Shown one piece after another: positions 35,918 through 44,871 of a DNA stretch of 64,000 nucleotides; within the stretch, counting starts at the first letter, position 1, and each line of letters starts with the position of its first letter. Origin of the DNA: CAVTSA01 sp963790575 (GTDB taxonomy: Bacteria > Chloroflexota > Dormibacteria > Dormibacterales > Dormibacteraceae); contig CAWBPD010000001.1 of NCBI GenBank assembly GCA_963790575.1, forward strand, positions 248,001 through 312,000. Reading direction: 5' to 3'. Made by a program: the position numbers and the translations under genes. The notes below the pieces were generated by a model. The model was not told the origin of the DNA. It did not search any database and saw nothing but the letters and a program-made list of their open reading frames with translations.

Positions 35918-38352
35918 TGTTCTACATCGACGACGGGCTGCTGATCCACGACCGAGGCGGACCCTCGGCGTGGTTCCGGCTCACGATGCACCGGCAAGAG
36001 TTGTTGAGCCGCGAGGAGTGGTCCGTCCAGGTCGACCGGGAGGTGCAGCGACTGGCGGCGCTCGCCGGCATGGACTGCCAGCTGATCGGCGTCCACCGTG
36101 CCTACGGGGCCGACGACTGGAAGCTGCGGCTGCTGGCCGAGACGCCGCGGCCCAACCCCGGCTTCTTCGAGGAGCTCGAGTCGACCGGAGACCGCATCGC
36201 CGGCAGCGACAGCGGGAAGGAGGTGTACCTCGGCGTTCGCCTGGCTGCCGAGAAGACCAGGTCGCGGTGGCAGGGGCTGCGCTCGTTCATCCACACCAGC
36301 GACCGCTGGCTGGGTCTCGAGGATCCGCGACCGGACCCCGGGGCCCTGGCCGAGGTCCGCCGGCTCGCCGACCGCGCGTATCGCCGGGTCTCGGTGGGCG
36401 GGCTGGGGGCACGCCCGGCGTCGGGGGCCGAGATCCGCTGGCTGTTGCGGCGGACCTACTGGCGCTCTCTTTCCATGCCCCTCGGCGAACCCAACCGGCC
36501 GGCCTGGGGCGGCGAGGCGCACGAGCTGCTCACTGGGGCTCATGTCGAGAACGGCTACCACCAGCTCCACGTGGTGCGCCGCGACGGCGGGGAGTTCTGG
36601 GTCTCGGTGCTTGGCTACTCCTATCTGCCCGATCGCATGGAGGACGCCGCCTGCTGGCTGAACCTGCATGAGGAACTCGACTTCCCGATCGAGTTCCAGG
36701 CTCGCTACCGGGTGCTGGCCCGCGAGGAGGCGGTGAAGGCGGTCGAGACCGTCACCGCCCGCGTGCGCGATCAGTTCGACCACATCCGCGAGGTCCCCGA
36801 CCTCAGCGTCCCTCGGGCGCTGCAGGAGCAGATGCAGGAGACCGACGACATCGAGCATTCGGTGAAGGTGCTGCGTCGCTCGCTGGTCCGGGTCTGGCCC
36901 CGGCTGATCATCAGCGCTCTCAGCGAGGAAGAGCTGCGGGACCGCGTACAGACCGCGATCGACCACTTCAGCGACGAACTCCAGATCCGCCTCGACGTGC
37001 CCTCGGGCGACCAGCGCGCGCTCTTCCTGGAGTGCATCCCGGGCATGCCGTTCGCGCTCTCCGACCTCTACGCGCAGGAGATGCCACTCGACACGCTGGC
37101 CGCCTCCGGGGCCCTGGTCGCGACCTCGCTGGGGGACGACGCCGGACCCTACCTGGGCGTCAAGGCGGAAGACGGGACCCCGGTCCACCTGGATCCCCAC
37201 CTCGCCAGCCGCCGCAACGAGCCGACGCTGATCGGAATCTTCGGCGTGCTCGGCCACGGAAAGTCGGTCTGCGCGATGAAGACGGTCTGGTGGGACCGGT
37301 TGCGCGGGGCGTCGGCGGCGATGGTCGCCCCCGAAGGCTGCCCGCGTGGCTTCCTCGAGCTGTGCCGCCGGGCGGGCCGCGTGAACGAGATCTGGCTGGA
37401 CGACGACCAGCAGAGCGGCAACGTCTCGCTCGATCCCTTCCGGATCCTGACCGATCCTTTCGAGGGCGCGCAGCTCGCGGGCACCATGCTGCAGACCCTG
37501 CTGCCGTGGGGCCAGCCGGCCGAGGTGAAGACCGCGATCCTGGCCGCGGTGAGCCAGGAGGCGGCGGTGCACGGGGAGCGCGCGAGCTTGCTGGGAGCGG
37601 TCCATCTTCTGCGCAGCGAGCACGGCAGCACGCCCGGGGCGCGAGCGGCCGCGGATGTGCTCGAGTTCATGTCCCGCTGGCCGGTGGCGAGGATGCTGTT
37701 CCGCCCCTCCGATCAGCACCTGGACCTCGCCAACGCGCTTACCGTGCTCCAGTTCCGCGGGCTCCGGCTGCCCAAGCGCGAGGTCTCGCCGGAGCGTTGG
37801 ACCGAGCAGCACCGGATCGCGACGGCGGCGATGCACGGGATGGTGGCGATCGCCTCCTGCATCAGCGATGTGGGGGGGCCCGAGCACCCCAAGCTCAGCT
37901 TCTACGACGACGCCCACGTGGTGCTCGCGAACCCAGACGGCCGCACCACCATCGACGCCATGGTGCTGCGGGGCCGCAAGAAGCACGAGACCCCGATCAT
38001 CGCCTCGCAGAACGTCACCCACCTGTTGAGCGACGCGCCCTCAGAGCAGAACACGCTGCTCAGCAACATGGCGATCGCGATGGTCTTCCGCCTCCCGGAC
38101 GAGGCGGAGGCGAGGGCCGCCTGCCGCGTGCTCCGCATCGCCCCCACCGACGAGAACATCCGCCTCATCCAGACGTTGGGCCCCGAGGTCCATCCCGGCG
38201 AGCCGCCGCCCTACTCCGAGTGCCTGCTCCGCGACCTGGACGGCAACGTGGGCCGGGTGCAGATCGACCTCGAGCGGCTCGAGATCATCCGTGCCTTCAA
38301 CACCACCCCGGGGGCGCGTTTTCTGCCGGAGACGGAGCAGGAGGCCGTGTGA
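35917..38352 (+). CDS. VirB4/TcpF-like conjugation ATPase
   Basis: An 811-residue ATPase that powers type IV secretion. The N-terminal half (1-430) is the family-specific region; the motor domain has Walker A GVLGHGKS at 443-450 and Walker B LSFYDDAH with acidic residues at 664-665, then SQNVTHLLSDAPSEQNTLLS, the conserved late helix with sensor Gln/Asn. There is no frameshift and full family length, so it looks functional. It overlaps genes on both sides (TGATG and GTGA). The same machines move DNA or protein, and no relaxase or VirD4/TcpA is encoded nearby. Confidence 0.9.
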   Translation: MFYIDDGLLIHDRGGPSAWFRLTMHRQELLSREEWSVQVDREVQRLAALAGMDCQLIGVHRAYGADDWKLRLLAETPRPNPGFFEELESTGDRIAGSDSGKEVYLGVRLAAEKTRSRWQGLRSFIHTSDRWLGLEDPRPDPGALAEVRRLADRAYRRVSVGGLGARPASGAEIRWLLRRTYWRSLSMPLGEPNRPAWGGEAHELLTGAHVENGYHQLHVVRRDGGEFWVSVLGYSYLPDRMEDAACWLNLHEELDFPIEFQARYRVLAREEAVKAVETVTARVRDQFDHIREVPDLSVPRALQEQMQETDDIEHSVKVLRRSLVRVWPRLIISALSEEELRDRVQTAIDHFSDELQIRLDVPSGDQRALFLECIPGMPFALSDLYAQEMPLDTLAASGALVATSLGDDAGPYLGVKAEDGTPVHLDPHLASRRNEPTLIGIFGVLGHGKSVCAMKTVWWDRLRGASAAMVAPEGCPRGFLELCRRAGRVNEIWLDDDQQSGNVSLDPFRILTDPFEGAQLAGTMLQTLLPWGQPAEVKTAILAAVSQEAAVHGERASLLGAVHLLRSEHGSTPGARAAADVLEFMSRWPVARMLFRPSDQHLDLANALTVLQFRGLRLPKREVSPERWTEQHRIATAAMHGMVAIASCISDVGGPEHPKLSFYDDAHVVLANPDGRTTIDAMVLRGRKKHETPIIASQNVTHLLSDAPSEQNTLLSNMAIAMVFRLPDEAEARAACRVLRIAPTDENIRLIQTLGPEVHPGEPPPYSECLLRDLDGNVGRVQIDLERLEIIRAFNTTPGARFLPETEQEAV

Positions 38353-40316
38353 CTCACCCCGGTGTCCCGGTGCGGCTGCGCCAGCTCCTGGCGGTCCTCG
38401 GCTTCCTGGTGCTCAGCTTCGGAGCCCAGGTCGCGCTCGCGGCCCCGGCCCCCACGCCGCCGCCCGGGCAGGCCACGCCCACGCCGGCACCGCCGGCATC
38501 CATGCCCGCCAACGCCCCCGCCAACGCCCAGGGCGGTGTCGACACCCTGGTCCAGCCCCCGCCCATCCAGGGGCAGAGCCAGCCGCTCCTCTTCGAGCAG
38601 TACGGCCCGCTCGACTACTCCGGGCTCACCACTTCGGTCGGGGTCGGCGACCTCAACGTCATCAACGACGAGGGCAACGGCGAGGCGATGGCGGAGGCGA
38701 CCGGGATGTATCTGCTCGGCATCGTCTCGGCCCGGATCGTCGAGTGGTGCTTCAGCCTCAACCTGGTCTCGGACCTGGGTCCGACCATCAACCAGTTCTC
38801 GGTGGGGTTGGAGAACGGCCTCTACGGGAGCTACCATCCCCTCCTCCTGGTGCTGGCGGCCATCGTGGTCGGCTGGACGCTGCTCGTGATGCGCAAGTTC
38901 CTGGGCGGAGTGGTCGGCATCCTCTGGGCTGCCCTGACGATCACGCTGGCGGCCCAGCTGTTCGTCTCGCCCGCGTCCCTCCTGGCCGCCGCCGACCAGT
39001 TCGCCACCGGTGCCACCAATGCGGTCGTGGTCGGCGTCGCCCAGGAAGATCCGGGCGCGCCGCCGGGCTCCTATGAACAGGCCGGCGGGGACGCCAACTA
39101 CGAGGTGCGCCTGCTCGCCAACCGGCTCTGGATGGTTTCCGTCTACGACCCGTGGACCATGATCGAGTTCGGCACCGTCGACCCGACCGTGAAAAACGGC
39201 GACCACCTCGGCATCCAGCTGCTGAGGAAGAACGACGGCCTGTCCAACAGCTATGACCAGGACATCCAGGCCGCGCCCCAGTGGATCCAGCAGTGGGCCC
39301 AGGGGAATTGGGGTGTGCCGCGGGCGATGTTCGGGCTCTTCCTGGTGGCGCTGGGCGGAATCCTGCTCGTCTTCACGCTTCTGATCGCGCTCACCGTGAT
39401 CGTGGGCACCTTGACCGCGATCGTGCTCGGCTGTCTCACCGTGCCCGTGTGGCTGCTGGCACCGATTCCCGGCTTCGGTCAGCGCCTCGTCGTGTCGTGG
39501 TTCGGGGGCATCGTCGCCGGGCTGGCCGTGAGCACGGCGGGCGCCCTCTACCTGGTGCTGGTGCTGGTCTTGCTGGGAGCGGTCCAGCAGCTGGAGGGCT
39601 CGGTCGGGCTGATCACGGTCGGCGTGCTCGACGTGGGGCTGATCGTGGTCGCCCTCTGGATGCGCAAGAGCTTCTTCCGCCTTGGCAAGCATGTCGTCCG
39701 GCTGCCGGTGAACGCGGTGGCGGGCCGCCCGCTGGTAGCGCCCGCACGCGACGGCCGCAGCGTCTCGGCGGGCGTGGTCGTGAGCCGCCACACCGATCAC
39801 GACCGGCAGCGGGTGGCGGCCCCCAGTGCGCGCACGGCCCGGTGGGCGAGAGGTGCCGGGGGCCGGGTGCCGGCGGCCGGTGCCGGCACCACCGCGGCGA
39901 GGGCGGGCGCGGCGGGCGGCAGCACGACCACCATGAGCACCGCCGCCGGCACCACCGTCTCCGCCGCCACCGCGGGCACCGCCCTGCTCGCCATCGCCGC
40001 GGTCAGGGCCGGCCAGCGGGTCGGGCACGTCCACGACGGCGCCCGCCGCCGGGTCCAGGGCGTGGTCGAGAACACAGTGCCGGCCCTGCCGCCGCCCCGG
40101 TCGCCGGAGCATCACAACGGGCGTCCGCAGCAGCTCCCGTTACCCGGGCGCGTGAGCCAGAGCGGGGTTCGCTCCTTTCGGGGTACGCGCGTCGATCCAC
40201 CCGCCGGAAGCCACCCGGCCGGTGACGGGGCCCATGGATCGCAGAGCGCGGCACACCGCCCGGCCGGGCCGTCGCAGAAAGCAAGGCGGCGGCGGGTGAG
40301 GACGCTCAGGTCGTGA
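38349..40316 (+). CDS. TrbL/VirB6-like polytopic channel protein
   Basis: A 655-residue protein with a cleavable-type signal (LLAVLGFLVLSFGAQVALAA), a Pro-rich outer segment to about residue 75, about seven membrane segments between 125 and 440, and a long basic, Ala/Gly/Thr-rich cytoplasmic tail. VGWTLLVMRKFLGGVVGILW and IVLGCLTVPVWLLAPIPGFG resemble conjugative TrbL/TcpH-like channel proteins. GTG 38349 overlaps the VirB4 stop. The tail of some 200 residues is unusually long and may bind DNA or cell-wall polymers; its codon use does not differ from the rest. Confidence 0.75.
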   Translation: MTHPGVPVRLRQLLAVLGFLVLSFGAQVALAAPAPTPPPGQATPTPAPPASMPANAPANAQGGVDTLVQPPPIQGQSQPLLFEQYGPLDYSGLTTSVGVGDLNVINDEGNGEAMAEATGMYLLGIVSARIVEWCFSLNLVSDLGPTINQFSVGLENGLYGSYHPLLLVLAAIVVGWTLLVMRKFLGGVVGILWAALTITLAAQLFVSPASLLAAADQFATGATNAVVVGVAQEDPGAPPGSYEQAGGDANYEVRLLANRLWMVSVYDPWTMIEFGTVDPTVKNGDHLGIQLLRKNDGLSNSYDQDIQAAPQWIQQWAQGNWGVPRAMFGLFLVALGGILLVFTLLIALTVIVGTLTAIVLGCLTVPVWLLAPIPGFGQRLVVSWFGGIVAGLAVSTAGALYLVLVLVLLGAVQQLEGSVGLITVGVLDVGLIVVALWMRKSFFRLGKHVVRLPVNAVAGRPLVAPARDGRSVSAGVVVSRHTDHDRQRVAAPSARTARWARGAGGRVPAAGAGTTAARAGAAGGSTTTMSTAAGTTVSAATAGTALLAIAAVRAGQRVGHVHDGARRRVQGVVENTVPALPPPRSPEHHNGRPQQLPLPGRVSQSGVRSFRGTRVDPPAGSHPAGDGAHGSQSAAHRPAGPSQKARRRRVRTLRS

Positions 40317-40876
40317 ACCTGCTGCACCTGCTCGGCGAGCACCGCCGTCCGGCGGTTCTGGTCGTGCTGGTGCCGGCGGTCCTCATCCTGCTGTTCGTCG
40401 GGACCGAGGGACGACGGGGCGCCCACTCCCCCAGCGCGGCGTGGTCTCCCGCCGCGGCGATTCCCCGGACTCCACCGGCGAGTCCAGCTCCGGCCCAGGG
40501 CAGCACTGCGCCTACCGCCGACCCGGCGGGCGCGGAGGCCACCGCGCTCGCCTTCTGCCGGCAGTACTTCGCCTCCTCGTGGCAGGAATCGGCGGCCCAG
40601 GAGCAAGCCCGGGTCGCGCCGTACCTGACGGGGCGGGCGCTGGCCGGCTGGCGGGCCCAGCTGACCCCGGTCGAGGTGAGCGCACATGAGACCGCCCAGG
40701 TGACCGCCTGCTCGGCGACCGACGAGGGCGCGGCGCCGGGCGCCCAGCTGGGATTCTTTCTCGACGCGCAGGTGGTGACCACCTCGACCACCGGCAGTCA
40801 GACCCAGACCGCGGCCGCCGAGGTCTTTGTGGTGGCGGCGGCCGGAACCTGGAAAGTGGACCAGGTGCGGACGTGA
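40313..40876 (+). CDS. Membrane-anchored NTF2-like protein of the conjugation operon
   Basis: A 187-residue bitopic protein: short cytoplasmic start, membrane segment at about 13-30, a Pro/Ala/Thr linker, then an NTF2-like domain (EATALAFCRQYFASSWQES, ending TWKVDQVRT). Two cysteines could pair outside the cell. It resembles a single-domain VirB8/TcpC relative, complementing the two-domain TcpC-like protein at 34433. GTG 40313 overlaps the upstream stop and its own stop overlaps the next start (GTGA). Confidence 0.7.
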   Translation: MNLLHLLGEHRRPAVLVVLVPAVLILLFVGTEGRRGAHSPSAAWSPAAAIPRTPPASPAPAQGSTAPTADPAGAEATALAFCRQYFASSWQESAAQEQARVAPYLTGRALAGWRAQLTPVEVSAHETAQVTACSATDEGAAPGAQLGFFLDAQVVTTSTTGSQTQTAAAEVFVVAAAGTWKVDQVRT

Positions 40877-41808
40877 AGCGCAAGCTGCTCTTGTTGGTCG
40901 GGCTCCCGGGCCTGGCGCTGGTGGGGCTGCAGGCGATGTTCATGCTGAGCGCCGCGGGAGCGAGCTCGGCCACCGGCGCGCAGAACGGGCAGGTGGCGGC
41001 CAGCCAACTGGCGCAGCAGTCCATCCCCGCCTCTTACCTTGCCGCCTACCAGCACGCCGCCGCGCTCTGCCCCGGACTCAGCTGGACGGTCCTGGCAGGC
41101 ATCGGCCAGATCGAGACCGGGCAGGGCGGTGACGGAAAGCACCCAGCCGAGGTCTCGCCGGCGGGAGCGGAGGGGCCGATGCAGTTCATGCCATCGTCGT
41201 TCGCGGCCTATCACCTGCCGGGGGAGGACGACATCAACAACATCCAGGATGCCGCCGACGCGGCTGCTCACTACCTCTGCGCCAACGGCGGCGGCAACGC
41301 GGCCACCCTCTCACAGGCGATCTTCGCCTACAACCACCTGCAGAGCTACGTCGACGACGTGCTCTCCTGGGCCGGCAAGTACGCGGCCTCGGGCGCGGTG
41401 GCGGCGGTCTCCATTCTCCAGGCGGCAGTGGGCGCGCCGAACGGGAAGAACATTGTGGTGGAGCCCGAGACTCCGATCACAGCGGGGGCGCCCTATCCGA
41501 CCGGGGGGTTCCCCTTTGGCCAGTGCACCTGGTGGGTGGCGCTGAACCATCCCGTCAGCTGGTCGGGTAACGCCTGGCAGTGGTGGCAGAACTCGCCCGC
41601 CTCCCAGCACCGCTCCTCCCCGTCCGCGGGCGAGATCGTCGTCTACGGACCCGGAGACGGATACTCGCCCTTCGGCCATGTCGCGCTGGTCGTGGCTGTC
41701 AACCAGGGTGGGTTCCTGGTCAGCGAGATGAACTACCTCGGCGTGGGAGTGGTCGACGATCGCGAGGCTCCCTGGCCGGATCCGGCGGTGGAAGGGTTCA
41801 TCGCCTGA
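40873..41808 (+). CDS. SLT lytic transglycosylase-CHAP hydrolase (VirB1-like)
   Basis: A 311-residue secreted cell-wall enzyme. After a signal sequence (about 1-30), an SLT domain (55-160) has LAGIGQIETGQG with the catalytic Glu and GAEGPMQFMPSSFAAY; a CHAP domain (210-311) has FPFGQCTWWVALNHP with the catalytic Cys and FGHVALVV with the catalytic His. Such two-domain enzymes open the peptidoglycan for conjugation channels (Tn916 Orf14/TcpG class). It is the last clearly conjugation-related gene; the J-domain gene starts four bases later. Confidence 0.9.
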   Translation: MKRKLLLLVGLPGLALVGLQAMFMLSAAGASSATGAQNGQVAASQLAQQSIPASYLAAYQHAAALCPGLSWTVLAGIGQIETGQGGDGKHPAEVSPAGAEGPMQFMPSSFAAYHLPGEDDINNIQDAADAAAHYLCANGGGNAATLSQAIFAYNHLQSYVDDVLSWAGKYAASGAVAAVSILQAAVGAPNGKNIVVEPETPITAGAPYPTGGFPFGQCTWWVALNHPVSWSGNAWQWWQNSPASQHRSSPSAGEIVVYGPGDGYSPFGHVALVVAVNQGGFLVSEMNYLGVGVVDDREAPWPDPAVEGFIA

Positions 41809-41811
41809 CCC

Positions 41812-42654
41812 GTGGATGGCACGATTGTCGGCAGGGCGTCCCAGATGGAAGACCTCTACCAGACGCTGCAGGTGGATCCCGGCGCCGAGCCGGAGGTGAT
41901 CGATGCGGCCTGGCGGCGGCTGGCGCAGATCTACCACCCGGACGGAGGGCTGCGACCGGACGCGGAACGGATGGCGGCCGTCAACCGGGCCCACCAGATC
42001 CTGAAGGACCCGGTGCAGCGGGCCGAGTACGACCGCCGGCGACCGCAGACCGGAGCGCGGTCGGTTCCGTCCGATGGGCGGCCCTCGACGGGTGGCGTGC
42101 GTGGCAATGACGTCTGGGCGGCGGCGCCGGCCCTCAAGTGCTGGCGGCACCCGGGGTGGGCGGTCGCGCACTGCACGTCATGCCGAAGCCCACTCTGCGG
42201 CGAGTGCGCGGCTCGGTGGCAGCCCCCGCATTGCGACCGGTGCGCGCTCGTCCAGGGCCACCGGCAACAGGCCTGGATCGTGTGGCCGCTGGCGGCGGCG
42301 GCGGCCTGGCTGACGTTGGTGCTGATCGCGTTCGGCGGCGGCTGGCAGGTCCTGTTCGCGGTCCCGCTCGACTGGAGGCCTCCGATCTGGCCGACGCTGC
42401 TGGTCACCTACATCATCGGGGCCGGCACGGTGGGCGGGGTGGATCTGCTGTTGAGGCTGCTGCGGTCCCTCCCCCGGGACGCCCGCCGCCAGGCCAGCAG
42501 GACCGCCCGGGGGTTCCTGATCGTGGTCCTGCTCCCACTGGGCTTGCTCGCGGGCGCGGTGTTCGCCCCCGTCCGCGCGGGGCTGGCGGCCGCCTCGTTC
42601 GTGCGCGGGACCGCCAGGGTGAGGCTCGCACGCGCCTCGCTGCGATCGGACTAG
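41812..42654 (+). CDS. J-domain protein with zinc-ribbon and membrane segments
   Basis: About 280 residues. An N-terminal J domain (MEDLYQTLQVDPGAEPEVID ... QIYHPDGG ... ILKDPVQRAEYDRRR) carries the HPD motif that stimulates DnaK. A cysteine/histidine cluster follows (CWRHP, HCTSC, LCGEC, HCDRC), like a B-box zinc finger, then two or three membrane segments and a basic C-terminus. GTG 41812 is four bases after the lytic enzyme stop; ATG 41845 (MEDLYQTLQ) is an equally good start. It may serve protein quality control at the membrane or belong to the upstream operon. Confidence 0.75.
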   Translation: MDGTIVGRASQMEDLYQTLQVDPGAEPEVIDAAWRRLAQIYHPDGGLRPDAERMAAVNRAHQILKDPVQRAEYDRRRPQTGARSVPSDGRPSTGGVRGNDVWAAAPALKCWRHPGWAVAHCTSCRSPLCGECAARWQPPHCDRCALVQGHRQQAWIVWPLAAAAAWLTLVLIAFGGGWQVLFAVPLDWRPPIWPTLLVTYIIGAGTVGGVDLLLRLLRSLPRDARRQASRTARGFLIVVLLPLGLLAGAVFAPVRAGLAAASFVRGTARVRLARASLRSD

Positions 42655-42674
42655 AGCCTGGCATAGGGGCCCGG

Positions 42675-42724
42675 TGTCCGCAGTGGGACCTTATCCCGGA
42701 AGTTTTTAGGTCCCACTGCGGACA
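42675..42724. terminator. Perfect 17-bp stem-loop, probable terminator
   Basis: TGTCCGCAGTGGGACCT pairs perfectly with 42708-42724 around a 16-base loop that ends in TTTTT. It lies 20 bases after the J-domain gene and about 120 bases before the aldolase gene, so it likely ends the long operon. The T-run is in the loop, not after the stem. Confidence 0.75.
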
Positions 42725-42847
42725 GCAGGCCCGCACCGCGCGCGGGTGGGGCTGTCTCCGCGTCCCGTTCGTTGACGTGACGGCACAGATACAATCCGGA
42801 CACGGTCGCAACCGATTGCCGAGGTTCAAGTTCCGGGAGGGAGTGCC

Positions 42848-43639
42848 ATGAGTCTGCGCGAGGTGTTTTCGAAGAAGGCGCACACGTTCGGAGGCTGGTG
42901 CGGGATCCCGAGCCCGGTGACCGCCGAGCTGATCGGACGATCCGGCTTCGACTGGGTCTGCATCGACTCCCAGCATGGCCTGGTCGGCTACGACGCGATG
43001 GTGCCGATGCTCCAGGCGCTCTCCATCACCCGGACCCCGGCCTGGGTGCGGGTGCCGTGGAACCAGCCGGACCACATCATGAAGGCCCTGGACGCCGGCG
43101 CCGAGGGGGTGATCGTGCCCATGGTGGGGACCGCCGCCGAGGCCGCCCAGGCGGTGGACTCGGTCAAGTACCCGCCCTTCGGGCACCGCAGCTGGGGGCC
43201 GGTGCGCGCCGCCTTCGACGTCCCCGACTACACCGCCGAGACCGCCAACCGCCGCACCATGGTGGCGATCATGATCGAGACCCCGGATGGGGTGCAGAAC
43301 CTGGATCAGATCCTCGACGTGCCGGGCGTGGACGCCGTCTACGTAGGGCCGGCCGACCTCGGGCTCAGCCACGGTCACACGCCGGGCCTGGACATGGCGC
43401 CGGGCTCCGAGCACGAGGAGCTGATCCTGCGGGTGCTGGACGGCTGCCGCCGGCACGAGGTGATCCCGGGCATCCACACTTCGGGGGTGGAGAACGCCAA
43501 ACGCTGGATGCAGGCCGGCTTCCAGATGCTCACGATCGCGTCCGACGCCGCCTTTCTGCGTGGCGGGGCGTCGGCCGCAGTGCGGGAACTCCGCGGCGCC
43601 GCCGACGCGGGCGAGAAGAGCGCCTCTCCCTATAGCTGA
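42848..43639 (+). CDS. HpcH/HpaI-type class II aldolase
   Basis: A 263-residue metal-dependent aldolase for 2-keto-3-deoxy acids. FGGWCGIPSPVTAELIG, FDWVCIDSQHG (catalytic His), AWVRVPW (Arg), IMIETPDGVQNLD (metal Glu) and DAVYVGPADLGLSHG (metal Asp) follow the family closely. GGAGGGAG precedes ATG 42848. It sits just before a sugar-acid dehydratase and a ThDP enzyme, so it probably cleaves the keto-deoxy product of that dehydratase to pyruvate and an aldehyde. Confidence 0.9.
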   Translation: MSLREVFSKKAHTFGGWCGIPSPVTAELIGRSGFDWVCIDSQHGLVGYDAMVPMLQALSITRTPAWVRVPWNQPDHIMKALDAGAEGVIVPMVGTAAEAAQAVDSVKYPPFGHRSWGPVRAAFDVPDYTAETANRRTMVAIMIETPDGVQNLDQILDVPGVDAVYVGPADLGLSHGHTPGLDMAPGSEHEELILRVLDGCRRHEVIPGIHTSGVENAKRWMQAGFQMLTIASDAAFLRGGASAAVRELRGAADAGEKSASPYS

Positions 43640-43667
43640 CGCGGGAGGCACCGAGCGGGAGGAAGGC

Positions 43668-44855
43668 ATGAAGATCACCGGCGTCCGCACGTTCCCGGTC
43701 GAGACCCCGCCGCCTCACCACGGCGGCTTCCGATGGATGTTCCTGCGCCTCGACACCGACGCCGGGATCTCGGGGTACGGGGAGGTGATGCTGCTGGCCA
43801 GCGGGCTCAGCCTAGCCGTCGAGGCGGCGCTCATCGAGGACCTGGTGGGCCGGCACCTGATCGGGCACGATCCCTACGACTCGGAGCTGCTGTTCGAGCG
43901 GATCTACGCGCAGGCCGGCTACAGCCACTATCCGGAGCAGACCAAGCTCGCCATCCTGAGTGGGCTCGACATCGCGTGCTGGGACATCGTCGGGAAGGAC
44001 CTCGGGCGCCCCGTCCACCGGCTGCTCGGAGGCACGGTGCGCGACCGCGTCCGCACCTACACCTACATCTACGAAGATTCCGACGGCAGCCGTCCCAACG
44101 GTGAGTTCTGGCTCCGTCCTCAGGAGGTCGCCGAACGCGCTCGTGTGTATGCCGACCAGGGCTTCAACGCGCTGAAGCTGGACCCGATGGGCGAGGCGCG
44201 GGCCGCCTCCGGCGCGAACTTCGGGCAGGTGATCCCGCTGCAGTACTCACTGGAAGCGCTGGACACTGCCGAGACCACGGTGCGCCTGATCCGGGAGGCG
44301 GTCGGGAGTCGCTGCGACATCCTGATCGGGACGCACGGGCAGATGACGGCGGCCGCCGCCATCCGGCTCGCCAAGCGGCTGGAGCCGTTCGACCCGCTCT
44401 GGTTCGAGGAGCCGGTCCCGCCCGAGAACGTGGCCGAGATGGCGAAGGTCGCGCGCGGCACCAGCATCCCCGTCACCACCGGCGAGCGGCTCACCACCAA
44501 GTACGACTTCGCGCGCCTGATCGCGGCCGAGGCGGCGGCCATCTTCAACCTCGACATCGGCCAGGTCGGCGGCATTCTGGAGGCCAAGAAGGTCGCGGTG
44601 CTGGCAGAGGCCCACTACCTGCAGATCACGCCGCACGTGTACGGCGGTCCGCTGATCGCCGCCGCCTCGGTGCAGCTGGGGGCCTGCTGTCCGAACTTCC
44701 TGATCATGGAGTCGATCGAGCGCTGCGACGGCTTCTACGCCGAGCTGATCGACCCGCCCTTGGAGTGGTCCGACGGCTACCTGGTCGTGCCCGACCGCCC
44801 GGGCCTGGGCCACGATCTGCGCGAGGACGTCGCCGCCCGCTACGCACCCCATTGA
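43668..44855 (+). CDS. Enolase-superfamily sugar-acid dehydratase (DgoD-like)
   Basis: A 395-residue protein. The capping domain opens MKITGVRTFPVETPPPHHGG; the barrel shows FNALKLDPMG (lysine), ILIGTHGQMT (metal region), LWFEEPVPPEN (Glu), VTTGERLTTK (Glu) and LQITPHVYGGP (His), close to galactonate dehydratase-type enzymes. GGAGGAAGG precedes ATG 43668. It would produce a 2-keto-3-deoxy acid for the aldolase just upstream. This is the second enolase-superfamily gene in the window (the other at 19499) and the two are clearly different subgroups. Confidence 0.88.
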   Translation: MKITGVRTFPVETPPPHHGGFRWMFLRLDTDAGISGYGEVMLLASGLSLAVEAALIEDLVGRHLIGHDPYDSELLFERIYAQAGYSHYPEQTKLAILSGLDIACWDIVGKDLGRPVHRLLGGTVRDRVRTYTYIYEDSDGSRPNGEFWLRPQEVAERARVYADQGFNALKLDPMGEARAASGANFGQVIPLQYSLEALDTAETTVRLIREAVGSRCDILIGTHGQMTAAAAIRLAKRLEPFDPLWFEEPVPPENVAEMAKVARGTSIPVTTGERLTTKYDFARLIAAEAAAIFNLDIGQVGGILEAKKVAVLAEAHYLQITPHVYGGPLIAAASVQLGACCPNFLIMESIERCDGFYAELIDPPLEWSDGYLVVPDRPGLGHDLREDVAARYAPH

Positions 44856-44871
44856 ACCTCGGAGGAGAGGC

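Noticed and set aside
35785..38022. 745-residue minus-strand frame opposite the VirB4 gene
   Set aside because: It is the mirror of a strongly supported gene with Walker motifs; composition is typical of antisense frames.
33210..41808. Prophage or ordinary integrative element
   Set aside because: No integrase, att repeats, tRNA junction, capsid or relaxase genes flank the operon, and base composition matches the neighbours.
42772..42795. TTGACG and TACAAT as a promoter for the aldolase gene
   Set aside because: The spacing is only 12 bases, too short for a sigma-70 promoter.
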